Origin: a bacterium
GTDB taxonomy: Bacteria > Zixibacteria > MSB-5A5 > WJJR01
Reading direction: 5' to 3'
Length of the DNA stretch: 64,000 nucleotides
Assembly (NCBI GenBank): GCA_021813505.1
Contig: JAKAKI010000072.1
Span: forward strand, 1-64,000
Shown here: positions 35,830 to 45,496 of the stretch, in pieces
Layout: each line of letters starts with the position of its first letter
Position numbering within the stretch: position 1 is the first letter of the stretch
The notes under the pieces: generated by a model
Database searches by the model: none
The model's input: only the letters and a program-made list of their open reading frames with translations
What the model was told of the DNA's origin: nothing
Made by a program: the position numbers and the translations under genes

Positions 35830-35974
35830 TGACAGTTTCCCTCACGTGAAGCCACCTGGCACGCAATCCTCAACATATCCTGTTTCGCCCGGCATTCTGT
35901 CCCGCCAGTGGAGACGGTCCCGGAGAAGGACCGGGACCGTCCCTCGTTTTCACCTTCATGAGCAGATGGACCAG

Positions 35975-38656
35975 CTACCGCAATAACGTCATCTTGCGCG
36001 TCTCTTGCTTGGCGCCGTGCGTTAGGCCGTACAGGTAGACCCCAGTCGGGACATCAGTCCCGTGCTCATCGCGCCCATCCCATGAGGCTGTGTGGACACC
36101 TGCTCCAAGGGTCTCATCCACAAGTGTTACGAGATGCTGACCCAGGACATTGTACACTTCCAGCCTCGCAGTCTCACGCTGCTCCAACGTAAACGAGATT
36201 ACCGTCCCGGAATTGAAGGGATTCGGCTGGTTCTGAGAAAGCACCGCATCCCGAGCAAGCGTGCTCGTCGCCGTCTCGTAGTATCCCGTAGACTTCAAGA
36301 CGAAACCCCTTGTCCGCCCAGAGGGTGGGTTGGCCAATTCGGGCGTTGGAAAGGTCAGATTCAACACCTCTCCCGGCTCCAGCGTCGTGGACCCCTCGTC
36401 GGCTTCGACCAAGAGTTGACTCGTTTCACCTTTCAGAGAGTGTGTCGCCGCGGTGGGCCTAACGTGAACAACGCCAGGTTCTTCCGAACGGAGAGAATAG
36501 TACACCAACTGGTCAGCTTCGAACTGACCGTTCCACGAGAGCCGCACGCGAAAACGGGTGCCCAACTCATATCCAGCGGCCTTGTTTAGCAGCCAGAGGG
36601 CATTCTCTGGATTCCCACGCGGCGGCTGGACATCGACGGCGTGCCAATTCCCGTCACGGTCCTCCACTTGCACGAGAACACCCGTTCCGGGATTCCCGCG
36701 TTTCTGCGGCGGAGGTGGGCCCATAAGCTGTTCACCGGGAGGTGTTGGATCATACAACACACCCGGAAGACCGGGACGCCAGACTTGGAATTCGATGTAC
36801 AGGGCACCTGCATCCTGTGAGGAGTACGTCCTCCCATCCTCGTCCAAAATAAGCCCGAGCACGTCCGTTCCCGTGTGATCGTAGGCGGCGATTGGCCGAT
36901 ACTCCTGGTCGTAGAGGAACACTTCCCCGTCAGGGGCGACACCCATCCGCGCGTCGGTGGGATAGTCCACGACGAGCAGTTCCAATGCGTCCAGGTACGA
37001 CTTTTCCTGCTCGAATTCTCGAACCTGCAGCTTGTACTCGCCCGCATCTGCAACCAGTGGCTGCTGCAGGCGGAGATAGTCGGTCACGGAACTCCCGTCA
37101 CCGCGCGACTCGCATTGCCCCAAGATAGTGTTCTCTTGCCGGTACTCCCTGCCATCCCACGTGTACACATAGGGACACCCTCCCCCTCCCCCACCGGGCG
37201 GCGTGCTTCGCGTGGACACAGCGGCGGTATACGCCTGCTGAACGCCGGTGCGGGCGTCGTTCCAGCAGGGGTACGCATAGCCCCTGACGGAGGCGATCCC
37301 GATGTAATCTCCCATGTAATAGCCATAAAACGAGTCGCCCGGCGTGCCCGGTACCCTACAAGGAATGCATATCTGATCGCTGACCAGCGTGTCTTGGAAT
37401 GATTGTCCGCCGTCGTACGAAGACGACATATACACAGCGGAATAATCGTTTTCTGGCGAAAGACGACTGTCGTAGTAGACGACATGGACGTACCCGAAGG
37501 GATCGACCGTGACCCAGGGCATCCATTGGTCGGTTCCGGCTCCATTGTGGTTGACGCGGATGGGGGAAGACCACGACGCTCCTCCGTTCCGAGATGTCGT
37601 AAGATAGATGTCAGGCGTGCCGTCATTGCTTCGACCAGCCCACACGATGTAGATGCTCCCCGCGTTCGCATAGCCAGATCGGTCGACTGCCATCGACGGG
37701 AAACTGTTGACGTTGATTGTGCTGGGTTTGAGTGGGCCGAAGATTCCCCGAACTCCGAGCCCTGGAATCGAATCCTGGGTCAAGGTGAAAGTCGCTCCGC
37801 CATCCGTCGAGCGGGCGAAGCCGATGCCCGTTTCAGATTGGATGTTTTGATGGCTCGGAATTCCCTGCCCTGAGTCGAAAATGGCCCAAGCCACGTAAAC
37901 GTCCCCGTGGGGTCCGATTGCCACATTCGGACCGTGGAACAGCCGTGCGTTTCCAAGTGGGGCGGAGACAAGCGTTATTGGAGGCGTCATCTGGTTTGAA
38001 GTGGAGTCATACTTCGAGAAGTTGATCCATTTGGCCACTCCTGGATCCGGTCCATACTCGACATAGGCGACGTATGGTCCTCCGAGGCCATCCTCGACTG
38101 CCATGTGCGGCTTGTCGGGGGAGGTGGTGGCCGGCACCGTCCACCGGCTTGGCCATTCCCCTGGTGTGACGCCCCGGGCCACCGTCACATGCAATTGTGA
38201 GCCGTCGTAATCCAAGTAGCTGTACCAGTACTTCCCGTTCGCTATCCCAACGGTGGGGTCGGATCCAATGACTGCGGTCGGTGGAGAATTGTTATTGCCG
38301 GTCCATCTTGACGAATCTGCAAGATACCAGTAGGTTCCCTCTCTGAATGTTGTCCGACCATTAGTTGGCCCGCTCGCTGTATTGGCACCGGCCAAGAAAG
38401 GCCAGGTCATGTTCAGATTGATAGCAATGGACGTTTCAGTCTGGTCAAACGTAGGACTACTGGGCAAGAGCGCGACGTTGGCGAAACTCGAGTACCAGCC
38501 ATAACAGCTTGGGGTGCAGGGCGGGGGGACTGACATAGTGTCGGTCGGCCCGGTGGTACGCCAGGAGGACTCGGCCCCAGAACCGACGGCGGGTAGGATC
38601 GCCAACAAAACTGCGATCATCAGCAATCCAAGTCGTTTGATGTGCTGGGTTTTCAT
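35975..38656 (-). CDS. Large secreted sialidase-like repeat protein with C-terminal sorting domain
   Basis: The 893-residue protein has a signal peptide (KRLGLLMIAVLLAILPAVGS) and BNR/Asp-box-like repeats across residues about 60-480 (STDGGATFTL, SRNGGASWSS, SYDGGQSFQD) suggesting a six-bladed propeller. A middle domain (about 490-800) is of unknown type. A FlgD-like/T9SS type A-like end contains NQPNPFNSGTVISFTL and finishes with GVYLYGL and KMTLLR. The C-terminal signal implies export to the cell surface by a T9SS-like route. Without recognised catalytic residues it is better called a surface protein than a sialidase. Confidence 0.75.
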   Translation of the reverse strand: MKTQHIKRLGLLMIAVLLAILPAVGSGAESSWRTTGPTDTMSVPPPCTPSCYGWYSSFANVALLPSSPTFDQTETSIAINLNMTWPFLAGANTASGPTNGRTTFREGTYWYLADSSRWTGNNNSPPTAVIGSDPTVGIANGKYWYSYLDYDGSQLHVTVARGVTPGEWPSRWTVPATTSPDKPHMAVEDGLGGPYVAYVEYGPDPGVAKWINFSKYDSTSNQMTPPITLVSAPLGNARLFHGPNVAIGPHGDVYVAWAIFDSGQGIPSHQNIQSETGIGFARSTDGGATFTLTQDSIPGLGVRGIFGPLKPSTINVNSFPSMAVDRSGYANAGSIYIVWAGRSNDGTPDIYLTTSRNGGASWSSPIRVNHNGAGTDQWMPWVTVDPFGYVHVVYYDSRLSPENDYSAVYMSSSYDGGQSFQDTLVSDQICIPCRVPGTPGDSFYGYYMGDYIGIASVRGYAYPCWNDARTGVQQAYTAAVSTRSTPPGGGGGGCPYVYTWDGREYRQENTILGQCESRGDGSSVTDYLRLQQPLVADAGEYKLQVREFEQEKSYLDALELLVVDYPTDARMGVAPDGEVFLYDQEYRPIAAYDHTGTDVLGLILDEDGRTYSSQDAGALYIEFQVWRPGLPGVLYDPTPPGEQLMGPPPPQKRGNPGTGVLVQVEDRDGNWHAVDVQPPRGNPENALWLLNKAAGYELGTRFRVRLSWNGQFEADQLVYYSLRSEEPGVVHVRPTAATHSLKGETSQLLVEADEGSTTLEPGEVLNLTFPTPELANPPSGRTRGFVLKSTGYYETATSTLARDAVLSQNQPNPFNSGTVISFTLEQRETARLEVYNVLGQHLVTLVDETLGAGVHTASWDGRDEHGTDVPTGVYLYGLTHGAKQETRKMTLLR

Positions 38657-38930
38657 TTCACACCTCCTTTGCTGTGCAGAGTATTTGAGTGATTGGTCCT
38701 AATTGCCAATCCCGTTTTCATCGACAAGACCAGCCAACTGGCCGTCTGCCACGAATAGCAAGAGTTCATTGCATCCTCCTTTCGGTATTCCATGGCCGCC
38801 TGCTTCACCCGCACTCACAACCTTCAATTGCCCTCAGATTGCACCTGTCCCGCGCCAAAAGCGAACAGGACAGACAGCAAACACTCAAGCGGCGCGACAA
38901 CCACCGCGATCAGGACCCGCTCGCCGCGGG
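38657..38930. other. Upstream region of the secreted protein gene
   Basis: Nothing coding was recognised. AAAGGAGG-type sites on the minus strand precede 38656; the rest has no identifiable element. Confidence 0.4.
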
Positions 38931-39311
38931 TTATCGTTCACTCATATTCCCCCAAGCCGCCGTGGGAGAACAGGACGACTTGGTACTCTCACCAAGTGCA
39001 ATAGTAATTTGTGGACGGCAGCTTGTCAAGACTTGTCGGCGCGTTTTCTTTTCTTCGGATAGGAATTGCTGGTATTCATAGCGACTGCGAGATGGCTCTG
39101 CCCGTCTGCTTGCCATGTACAAATCGTGTCGACCCCCTTCCGAGGGGGGCGCATCTTGAGCCACACCCGCACGCCGAAACCGAACCTCAATCCTCTCCTC
39201 ATCATCATGGTAGATAATCGTCTCAATCACCGACCGCACCAGTTTGACCCGCTCGACCGGGCAGAGGACATCCCACAAGTCCGTGAACTGCCGTAGCGTC
39301 TGCTCAAGGTG
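38931..39311 (-). pseudogene. Orphan C-terminal end of a large serine recombinase
   Basis: Only the last part of a recombinase is present: it begins HLEQTLRQFTDLWDVLCPVE at 39311 and continues RVKLVRSVIETIIYHDD, matching the end of the larger recombinase fragment 65 bp upstream (REHLTQTLAQFTDLWDVLYP, RVRLVHSLIESVVYHDE). It then runs on for about 70 further codons to TAA. Catalytic, recombinase and zinc-ribbon domains are all absent. Confidence 0.75.
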
Positions 39312-39375
39312 TGGTCAGTCGACAGCTTGGTGGCGGAGGATGTGACGATCTGAAACTCCGGAATTTGGTGACGAC

Positions 39376-40533
39376 TTAACCGGATGTCTTGAAGTGGAAT
39401 TCGAGATGATCCGTCTCGTCGTGATAGACCACGGACTCGATCAGAGAGTGAACCAATCTGACCCGCTCCTGCGGATATAGCACATCCCACAAGTCGGTGA
39501 ACTGCGCGAGAGTTTGGGTCAGGTGCTCGCGATTGATCGTCTGGGCGTCGAACGCCGCCAACTCCTGCTCTACGAATTGAAGGCGATCATTGAGCCGAAG
39601 CACCTCAGCCTGACGTTCCTTGATCCGCTCCCCTATCACCTCAGGTAACTCTCCGGCGGTGCTCTCCAGCGTGCTCACGAGGCGTTTGATGGCCTCCTCC
39701 CGTTGCTCGCGCTGCCGGAGTAGGCGGGTGCGTTCCGTTTCCAGAAACTCGCGTCCTTGCTTGGTTTGCTCCAATGCCTTGGGGAATACCTGGTCGACAA
39801 GGGCCGGATCTTGCGCCATGCGCTTGATCTCGTTGATGATGGCCGCTTCAACCTCCGGCGCGGAGAGCGTGGGTGTGGGGCAGGCCTCCCGGCCTTGCTT
39901 CTGCTCGCTGCAGCACCGGAGGTAGGAGTAGATTCGCCCTCTCGCATTGCGCGTCCAACAATACGCCATGGCGGCCCCGCAGCGGCCGCACTTCACCAGC
40001 CTTCGGAGGATCGTGCCGTTCTTGTTCCGGGTGACGGTGTCGCCGTAGTTGCGGTTGGCAACCAGGAGGGCGCCAACTTGCCGGAAGGTATCCTCATCGA
40101 CAATCGCCTATTGCAAGCCTGGGTAGACTTCATCGTGGAGCGTGACCTGGCCGATGTAGAGAGGGTTGATCGGCAACCGCTGCAGGTAGACCTTCTCAAA
40201 CCGGGTGCCGGTGCGCCGGACTCCTGCATTCGTGAACCAGGACTTGCGTCTCCAGCCACGAGCGTTCACGTGCTTGGCCACGGCCAACAGAGAGCGATGC
40301 TCGAGGTAGAGATCGAACAGCTCCCTGACCATCGCGGCCTCGTCCGGATTCACGACCAGCCGGTGGTTGAGCCTGTCAATGTCGTGGCCGAGTGGCGGAT
40401 GGCACCCGGTTCCGGGTTGCCGCCGCGGGCCTGAGATTGCCGCTTTTTGCCGGTCAAGTAGCCGGTTTTTGCCGCTTTGTTTGCCGGTACCGACAACGCC
40501 GGACCCGGAGACCGCTTCCCGTCTAATTCTCAA
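39376..40533 (-). pseudogene. Serine recombinase lacking its catalytic domain and carrying an internal TAG
   Basis: The frame contains the recombinase domain (from about 40395: HPPLGHDIDRLNHRLVVNPD), the zinc-ribbon (KCGRCGAAMAYCW, CC at 39900-39910) and the long coiled-coil C-terminus (EREQREEAIKRLVSTLE-like). Upstream of 40395 the frame runs into unrelated sequence, so the N-terminal resolvase domain with the catalytic Ser is missing. A single in-frame TAG at 40108-40110 splits it (YPGLQ-stop-AIVDEDTFRQVG). It is therefore an inactive remnant. Confidence 0.82.
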
Positions 40534-40680
40534 ACCTGTTGTCGGTTCCGCGAAAATTGCCTGACCCGTTCGGAGTCAGAATTGCCGCTTTCCTCCGCTT
40601 TTTGATGAGTTGGCGAAAAAGCGGCCAAACGCCCCCGAAACGGCAAAGGGCGGCAAAATGCATCCTAAGCCCTTTCGTCA

Positions 40681-40701
40681 CATCGGATAACAGGCACTAT
40701 G
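40681..40701 (+). other. dif-like/recombinase core motif, copy 2
   Basis: CATCGGATAACAGGCA followed by CTATG, identical to 11353-11373 except for one base. As in copy 1, it follows a run of GCGGCAAA/GAAACGG-type words and precedes an accessory gene (the phosphoesterase at 40796). Confidence 0.45.
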
Positions 40702-40795
40702 TGAAAGGCGCATCGGGGATAGCGGGTCATGGCTCCTGCGGGAAGTACACACACCTGGCTTGTGGAGAATGACTGACATGGTATCCTACTCGCAT

Positions 40796-42007
40796 ATGCG
40801 ACGAGCGTTCATGAACAGGACGAACGGATCCGCGATGCGAGCGATCCGGAGCCAGCTTATCGCCCTCACCCTGGTAGGATGGACGATTGCGTTCCCCGCT
40901 GCTGCAGAGAGCGGACGTGCTCAGGCGCTGTCCCGCTTATCTCGTGAACACCTCGTCAACGCTGATTCAACTGGTTTGAACAAATCCGGAGATGTTGGCC
41001 CATACGTCTTTCTACAGTCTGACTCCTCCGCCGTTGTTATGTACATGCGCGGTAGTACCGTGGATCGTCAGACTTGTCGCTACCGTGACACGCTTCGCTT
41101 CTCGGGTGCCGGCAGCGCCTCTGAGACGGACTTCGTGGTCGCGGGAGCGCCTCCTGCCGCAGGCGCGCAGGTGTTCGACGGCGTATCCGAGATCATCGCC
41201 GTGAGCGACGCTCATGGCGACTACGAATCTCTGATCGAGGTTCTGCAGAACGGTGGCGTCATTGACAAGAACCTCCGCTGGGTTTGGGGGACCGGCCACA
41301 TGGTCGTACTTGGTGACATCTTTGACCGGGGAGACAAAGTCAACGATTGTCTGTGGCTCATCTACCGCCTGGAGCAGGAATCACAGCGGGTTGGCGGACT
41401 GGTTCATTTCATCCTCGGGAATCACGAGCTGATGGTTCTGAGGGGCGACTATCGATATGTCCACAAGAAGTACCTTTCCGGAATTGTCACGGCAGCCGGC
41501 CTTGAGTACAGGGATTTGTACGGTTCCAGCACCGTGCTTGGGCGATGGCTCCGCTCGAAGCACGCGGCGCTGAAGATCAACGGGGTGCTCTTCGTTCATG
41601 GCGGGATTTCTCGCTCCTCTGTAGAACGTGGATTGAGCCTAATGCAGATCAATGAGGGCATAAGGGCCAGTATCGACGAGGCATCGTCAGCGTTGGCAGT
41701 TGATAGACTCCGGCAACTCTTACTTGGAAAACAGGGACCTGTGTGGTATCGGGGGTACCTAAATGCGATGGAAGGTGCCTACCCTCAAGCGTCGCGTGAG
41801 GACATCGATCTGGTTCTGCGTCAATACGAGGCAACGACAATTGTGGTCGGACATACCGAGGTGGAACAGGTCTCTGGATCGCATGACACCAGGATTATTG
41901 CCATCGATGTCCCGGTCGAAGAGTTGGGCGGCCTTCAGGCATTGCTGTGCAAAGATGGCAGGTTCTATCGGATCGAGGGAAGCGGTGATATTCAGCCTAT
42001 AGAGTGA
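40796..42007 (+). CDS. Exported PPP-type metallophosphoesterase
   Basis: The roughly 403-residue protein has a signal peptide (IRSQLIALTLVGWTIAFPAAA). The calcineurin-like metal-binding series is complete: SDAHGDY (residue about 145), GDIFDRGD (about 178), GNHE (about 210), FVHGGISRSS (about 265) and VVGHTEVEQ (about 357). This is the PPP/Shewanella-like phosphatase subgroup, probably acting on periplasmic or surface phospho-substrates. The start is uncertain between ATG 40796, 40811 and 40835, none with a good ribosome site. It is flanked by the recombination-site-like motif and an orphan recombinase tail. Confidence 0.82.
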   Translation: MRRAFMNRTNGSAMRAIRSQLIALTLVGWTIAFPAAAESGRAQALSRLSREHLVNADSTGLNKSGDVGPYVFLQSDSSAVVMYMRGSTVDRQTCRYRDTLRFSGAGSASETDFVVAGAPPAAGAQVFDGVSEIIAVSDAHGDYESLIEVLQNGGVIDKNLRWVWGTGHMVVLGDIFDRGDKVNDCLWLIYRLEQESQRVGGLVHFILGNHELMVLRGDYRYVHKKYLSGIVTAAGLEYRDLYGSSTVLGRWLRSKHAALKINGVLFVHGGISRSSVERGLSLMQINEGIRASIDEASSALAVDRLRQLLLGKQGPVWYRGYLNAMEGAYPQASREDIDLVLRQYEATTIVVGHTEVEQVSGSHDTRIIAIDVPVEELGGLQALLCKDGRFYRIEGSGDIQPIE

Positions 42008-42120
42008 GATACCTGCTGCCCCTGCCGCATGCGCAATCAGCAGATTCTCTGGGTTGACTGGGAGAAGCGGGCAGGAAACACGAATGCCGGATCGAGAACA
42101 TCTGAGTCATGTCGTCCCCG

Positions 42121-42182
42121 CCGCCCGCCTCAGCCGGTCATCGCTCACCCGGGCGTCTATCTCAGTCGTCGTGATCTGCCGA
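42121..42182 (-). pseudogene. Orphan tyrosine-recombinase tail (tail B)
   Basis: The minus strand encodes RQITTTEIDARVSDDRLRRA, matching the end of the recombinase at 15599-16489 (RQITTTEIYARMSDDRLRRA). The nucleophile Tyr codon has become Asp, so it could not function. The first 27 plus-strand bases are identical to 15613-15639 and about 55 of 62 match overall. Confidence 0.8.
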
Positions 42183-42264
42183 ACTGCCTGCGGTTTCACG
42201 GCAGTTGGTACTTGACAACCAGACAATTCGTGACATCTTGTATGTGCTCTGAAGCAGGTGCCCG

Positions 42265-43389
42265 ATGTCCACATGCCGATCTGTCGTCAAGCTGTTTCCA
42301 GGGTTGCTTGCCCTCGCGGTTCTCACAACCGCCGGCTGGTCTGCCGCCCGGGGCGTAACCAAAGTGAAGATGACCGACTCGAGTCTCTCGCTACGATCTC
42401 TACAGCCGCACTCCGCAGACACAGCCTGGGTCCGGAGCTACAATGGTCCGGGAAACAGTGCTGACCGTGCCAACGCGATGCAGGTTGACGCAGCCGGTAG
42501 TGTCTATGTCACCGGACAAAGTCACTCTCTTCAGGGGATAGATTGCGTCACTCTCAAGTACGACACCGATGGCAACCTGCTATGGGAGCGCCACTACAGG
42601 GGTCCTTTGGACGACACTATGAACGTGCCGGTGAAACTCGTGCTCGATGGTGCGGGAAATGTCTACGTTGCGGGGTGGAGTCTGCTTCCCACATACGACT
42701 ATTTCACCTTGAAGTACGACAACGGCGGCACGCTCAAGTGGCATCGCCGTTACAATGGCCCGGCCGATGGGAGCGATGTGCTGGCCGGCCTCGCGGTGGA
42801 TCGCGCGGGGAATGCCTACGTCACTGGATACAGTGCTGGTGTTGGAACCGGCACGGATTTCGCCACTCTGAAGTATGATTCAGCAGGCACACTCATTTGG
42901 GAGCGCCGCTACGATGGGCCGTTGAGCAAGGACGACGCCGCGTCGGCGATTGAAGTCGATTCCAGTTTCAATGTGTTCGTGGGCGGCGGTGCCGCCACTG
43001 ACTCCATCGACTCAGGTGAATTCGGATATATCAGTACTCGTGACTTTGCCACGCTGAAGTATGACTTGAATGGGACTTTGCTTTGGACGCGCCTGTACAG
43101 CGGCGCCGGACACACCAATGACGCGGCCAGTGCGATGCAAGTGGACGTGATGGGGAATGTCTGCATCACCGGAATCAGTGACGGCGGATTGGGGCATTTC
43201 TTCGACTACGCGACCCTGAAGTACGATCCCAACGGCAATCTACTCTGGGAACGCCGGTACGACGGCCCGAGCCACCTCTACGATGAACCATTTGCGCTCC
43301 AGACCGATGCGGCCTCAGAATGTCTCGCTCACCCGGGCGTAGATCTCGGTGGTCGTGACATGTCGGTGGCCCAAGTCCCGCTGGATTAG
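42265..43389 (+). pseudogene. SBBP-repeat beta-propeller protein, 3' truncated
   Basis: After a signal peptide (VVKLFPGLLALAVLTTAGWS) come repeats of about 50 residues each with the pattern NVYVTG..., DFATLKYD..G.L.WERRYDGP (seen at least five times), as in SBBP-type seven-bladed propellers. Proteins of this class normally continue to a C-terminal sorting domain. Here, after SHLYDEPFALQTDAA, the frame runs into an antisense recombinase tail and stops, so the 3' end has been replaced. It may still be expressed as a truncated secreted protein. Confidence 0.78.
43318..43389 (-). pseudogene. Orphan tyrosine-recombinase tail (tail C)
   Basis: The minus strand encodes LIQRDLGHRHVTTTEIYARV followed by SETF, the second His and the Tyr region of a tyrosine recombinase related to but distinct from the intact one (QRALGHRQITTTEIYARM). 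It joins directly to the truncated propeller gene on one side and to the end of the SnoaL-like frame on the other. Confidence 0.78.
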
Positions 43390-43933
43390 CCACCCGCCGG
43401 CGCCGAAGGTGGCGTGAGTGAGAACCCGAGCTGCTGCAGGAGGTCAAGCATGTTGAAGTACACCCATTCCTCAACGATCTTACCCTTCACAACCCGGTCA
43501 ATCGCCATCCCCGAGAAGCGAACCGACTTTCCCGTAGGCGGAATGCCGTGCAGAAGGCCCGTGTGTGTCGCCGTGATCGTCCACATGTCAATAATGTTGT
43601 CTCCCGACACGAGCACGGAGTGGAACGTGATCTTGAAATCCGGAAATCCGGAAATCCGGAATGACTCGCTTGGTAAAAGGCTGTCAGTGAGTCGAGGCCG
43701 ACGATGTCCACCGGAGCGCTGCAGTCGTGGACAACGACCGCCGCATCGATGATCTGTTCCAGCAGGTCGAGGTTGGCGGTATTCCGCGCCTCCTGATAGG
43801 TCGAAAGGATCCGGTGCGCCTCTGTCTCAGTCAGTCCGGGTATGCTCCTCGGCTGGCACGAAAGCCCACATGCCCCTGCCGTCAGAATCCCAAACAGGAG
43901 AATGCGACCGATAGTCGCGTGCACTCTTCGCAT
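43386..43933 (-). pseudogene. SnoaL/ester-cyclase-like protein with repeat-expansion frameshift
   Basis: ATG 43933 has an excellent ribosome site (AAGGAGGG, 4 nt). The N-terminus is a signal/lipoprotein-like segment (IGRILLFGILTAGACGLSC), followed by a SnoaL-like fold (LLEQIIDAAVVVHD, FYQASHSGFPDF; then in another frame LVSGDNIIDMWTITATHTG, KSVRFSGMAIDRV). The frame breaks at about 43635-43660, where the 8-bp unit AAATCCGG is repeated three times in tandem. Removing one unit restores GFPDFKITFHSVLVSGDN. The end coincides with the orphan recombinase tail C. Confidence 0.8.
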
Positions 43934-44080
43934 GATTCCCTCCTTGTCTTGCGGCAAAATGCGGCGGGCAGGACCGGGTGTCAACCACATCCGTGAGGCA
44001 GCGTTTTAGAGGGATTCGTCGGAGCCATGCGGAGGAACTCCCTGCTGTCTCTTCTCCGGGTGGCACGGTGCTAAATTGAA

Positions 44081-44110
44081 AACGGGCCCCATTGATCGCT
44101 GGGGCCCGTT
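44081..44110 (-). terminator. Terminator of the porin gene
   Basis: AACGGGCCCC and GGGGCCCGTT form a perfect 10-bp stem around a 10-nt loop, followed on the minus strand by TTTTC-AATTT. It lies 35 bp after the porin stop. Confidence 0.88.
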
Positions 44111-44144
44111 TCCCGATAGGCTCTCTTTACTGTCATTGGAGGGT

Positions 44145-45362
44145 TCAGAACGAGAGCCTAAAGCCGCCGTTGACATTGAGATTCGTCCCGTCGGCCTCCT
44201 TGATCTCGCTTCCCACCGGATACTTATAAGTCGTGCTGATGTACCCGAGTTCGAGGGCAAAGGTGACCTTCGGCAAGGGATCATAGAAGATGGCACCAAA
44301 GACCGTCATGTTCTTCCATAGAGTCGCGGCCGCGGCCGCGTTGGTCTTGACCTGATCCTCGTCGATGATTTCGATCCCCGCACCCCCGCCGAAGGAAACT
44401 TTGGAGTCAGTTGGTTTCACGGTCAGCTCTCCCCAGCCGCCCACAACATCGTATCCTTCACGCGTCTTCTTGTCGCCTTCCGTCTTCGCGAAGTTACCGG
44501 CATTTGAGAACATCATTGGGAGATTGCTGCCGGCGAAACCCTCGATCGAGATTCCCACCGTGGCGGTTGAGACCTTGAGGTCGCCGGCGGCGCCGAATGT
44601 GGTTGTCTTCTCATCTTTATCGTAGCCATCGGCCGGATACTTCTTGTTCCAGTCTTCCTGGCCGAGATGAACGGACACACCGCCGGTCACGGTCTTAGCG
44701 TGGGCAAACGCCACCCGGGCCTGGCCGAACGGCAGACCGCTGTATTCCCCTGCGCCGAAGAGTTCGCCCTGCCCGGCGTCGACCGCATCAGCGGCGATTG
44801 GCCGCACCGCTGCCAGTTGAAACAACAGACTGTTATTGTTTTCCAGTGGCGCCGTGTACTCAAGGCGAATCTGCGGCAGTCGACTCCAGAGGTTTCCGGA
44901 ACCGGAAAACGCCGGTATCGATACGTGCGCCATAGAATTGGGCGACAATGGTGCAAAACAGGTCCAATCCTGTCCGAACACCAATTGCAGGTGTTCTCTC
45001 TTGAGAGAGAAATACGCGAGCCGCAGTCGCGGGGCCGACTGCATTGATGCCCCGTTCGCTCCACTGCCTTTCAAGCCCCAGAAATCCAGTTCAACCTGCC
45101 CCTTGACATCCCAGCCCAGCGCGGAGTCCATCTTCATCCTCAGTCCGAAACGCGTCTGACGTGCAGTCAGGAGCATGGTGTTGACTGCCCCTCCCGTATC
45201 CGCCAACGCCGCTTTCACGGGAATATCCGTCGCTTGATGGTTGTTATACCCGGCATTGAGCAGGACAAACCCATACGGCGTCACCTGCATCTCCCCCGCC
45301 GCGGCCGTCCCCGCCAACAATACGAGAGTGAGACCCGCAATCCAACTGCACGCTGACTTCAT
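44145..45362 (-). CDS. Outer-membrane porin-like beta-barrel protein
   Basis: The 405-residue protein has a signal peptide (SWIAGLTLVLLAGTAAAGEM) and alternating amphipathic strands (VTPYGFVLLNAGYN, WDVKGQVELDFWG, QTRFGLRMKMDS), and ends in NGGFRLSF with the C-terminal Phe recognised by BAM. It resembles DcaP/phosphate-selective porin-like proteins. ATG 45362 has AGGAGG upstream. It follows the formate dehydrogenase operon by 134 bp and could admit small anions such as formate, a guess from position. Confidence 0.78.
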   Translation of the reverse strand: MKSACSWIAGLTLVLLAGTAAAGEMQVTPYGFVLLNAGYNNHQATDIPVKAALADTGGAVNTMLLTARQTRFGLRMKMDSALGWDVKGQVELDFWGLKGSGANGASMQSAPRLRLAYFSLKREHLQLVFGQDWTCFAPLSPNSMAHVSIPAFSGSGNLWSRLPQIRLEYTAPLENNNSLLFQLAAVRPIAADAVDAGQGELFGAGEYSGLPFGQARVAFAHAKTVTGGVSVHLGQEDWNKKYPADGYDKDEKTTTFGAAGDLKVSTATVGISIEGFAGSNLPMMFSNAGNFAKTEGDKKTREGYDVVGGWGELTVKPTDSKVSFGGGAGIEIIDEDQVKTNAAAAATLWKNMTVFGAIFYDPLPKVTFALELGYISTTYKYPVGSEIKEADGTNLNVNGGFRLSF

Positions 45363-45496
45363 GAACCCTCCTTTGCGATCGCCGATCATTGTCTGCCGGC
45401 CACCCGTGTTGATCCCGCTGCTTGCGGGTATTTCCCAGTAGTTTGCATCCTCTCAACGCCGCCCGGTTGCGGATTCTCACCGCCTGGCTTGATCGT

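Noticed and set aside
40108-40110. In-frame TAG in the serine recombinase as recoding (pyrrolysine)
   Set aside because: The protein also lacks its catalytic N-terminal domain and no pyrrolysine context is visible; simple decay explains it.
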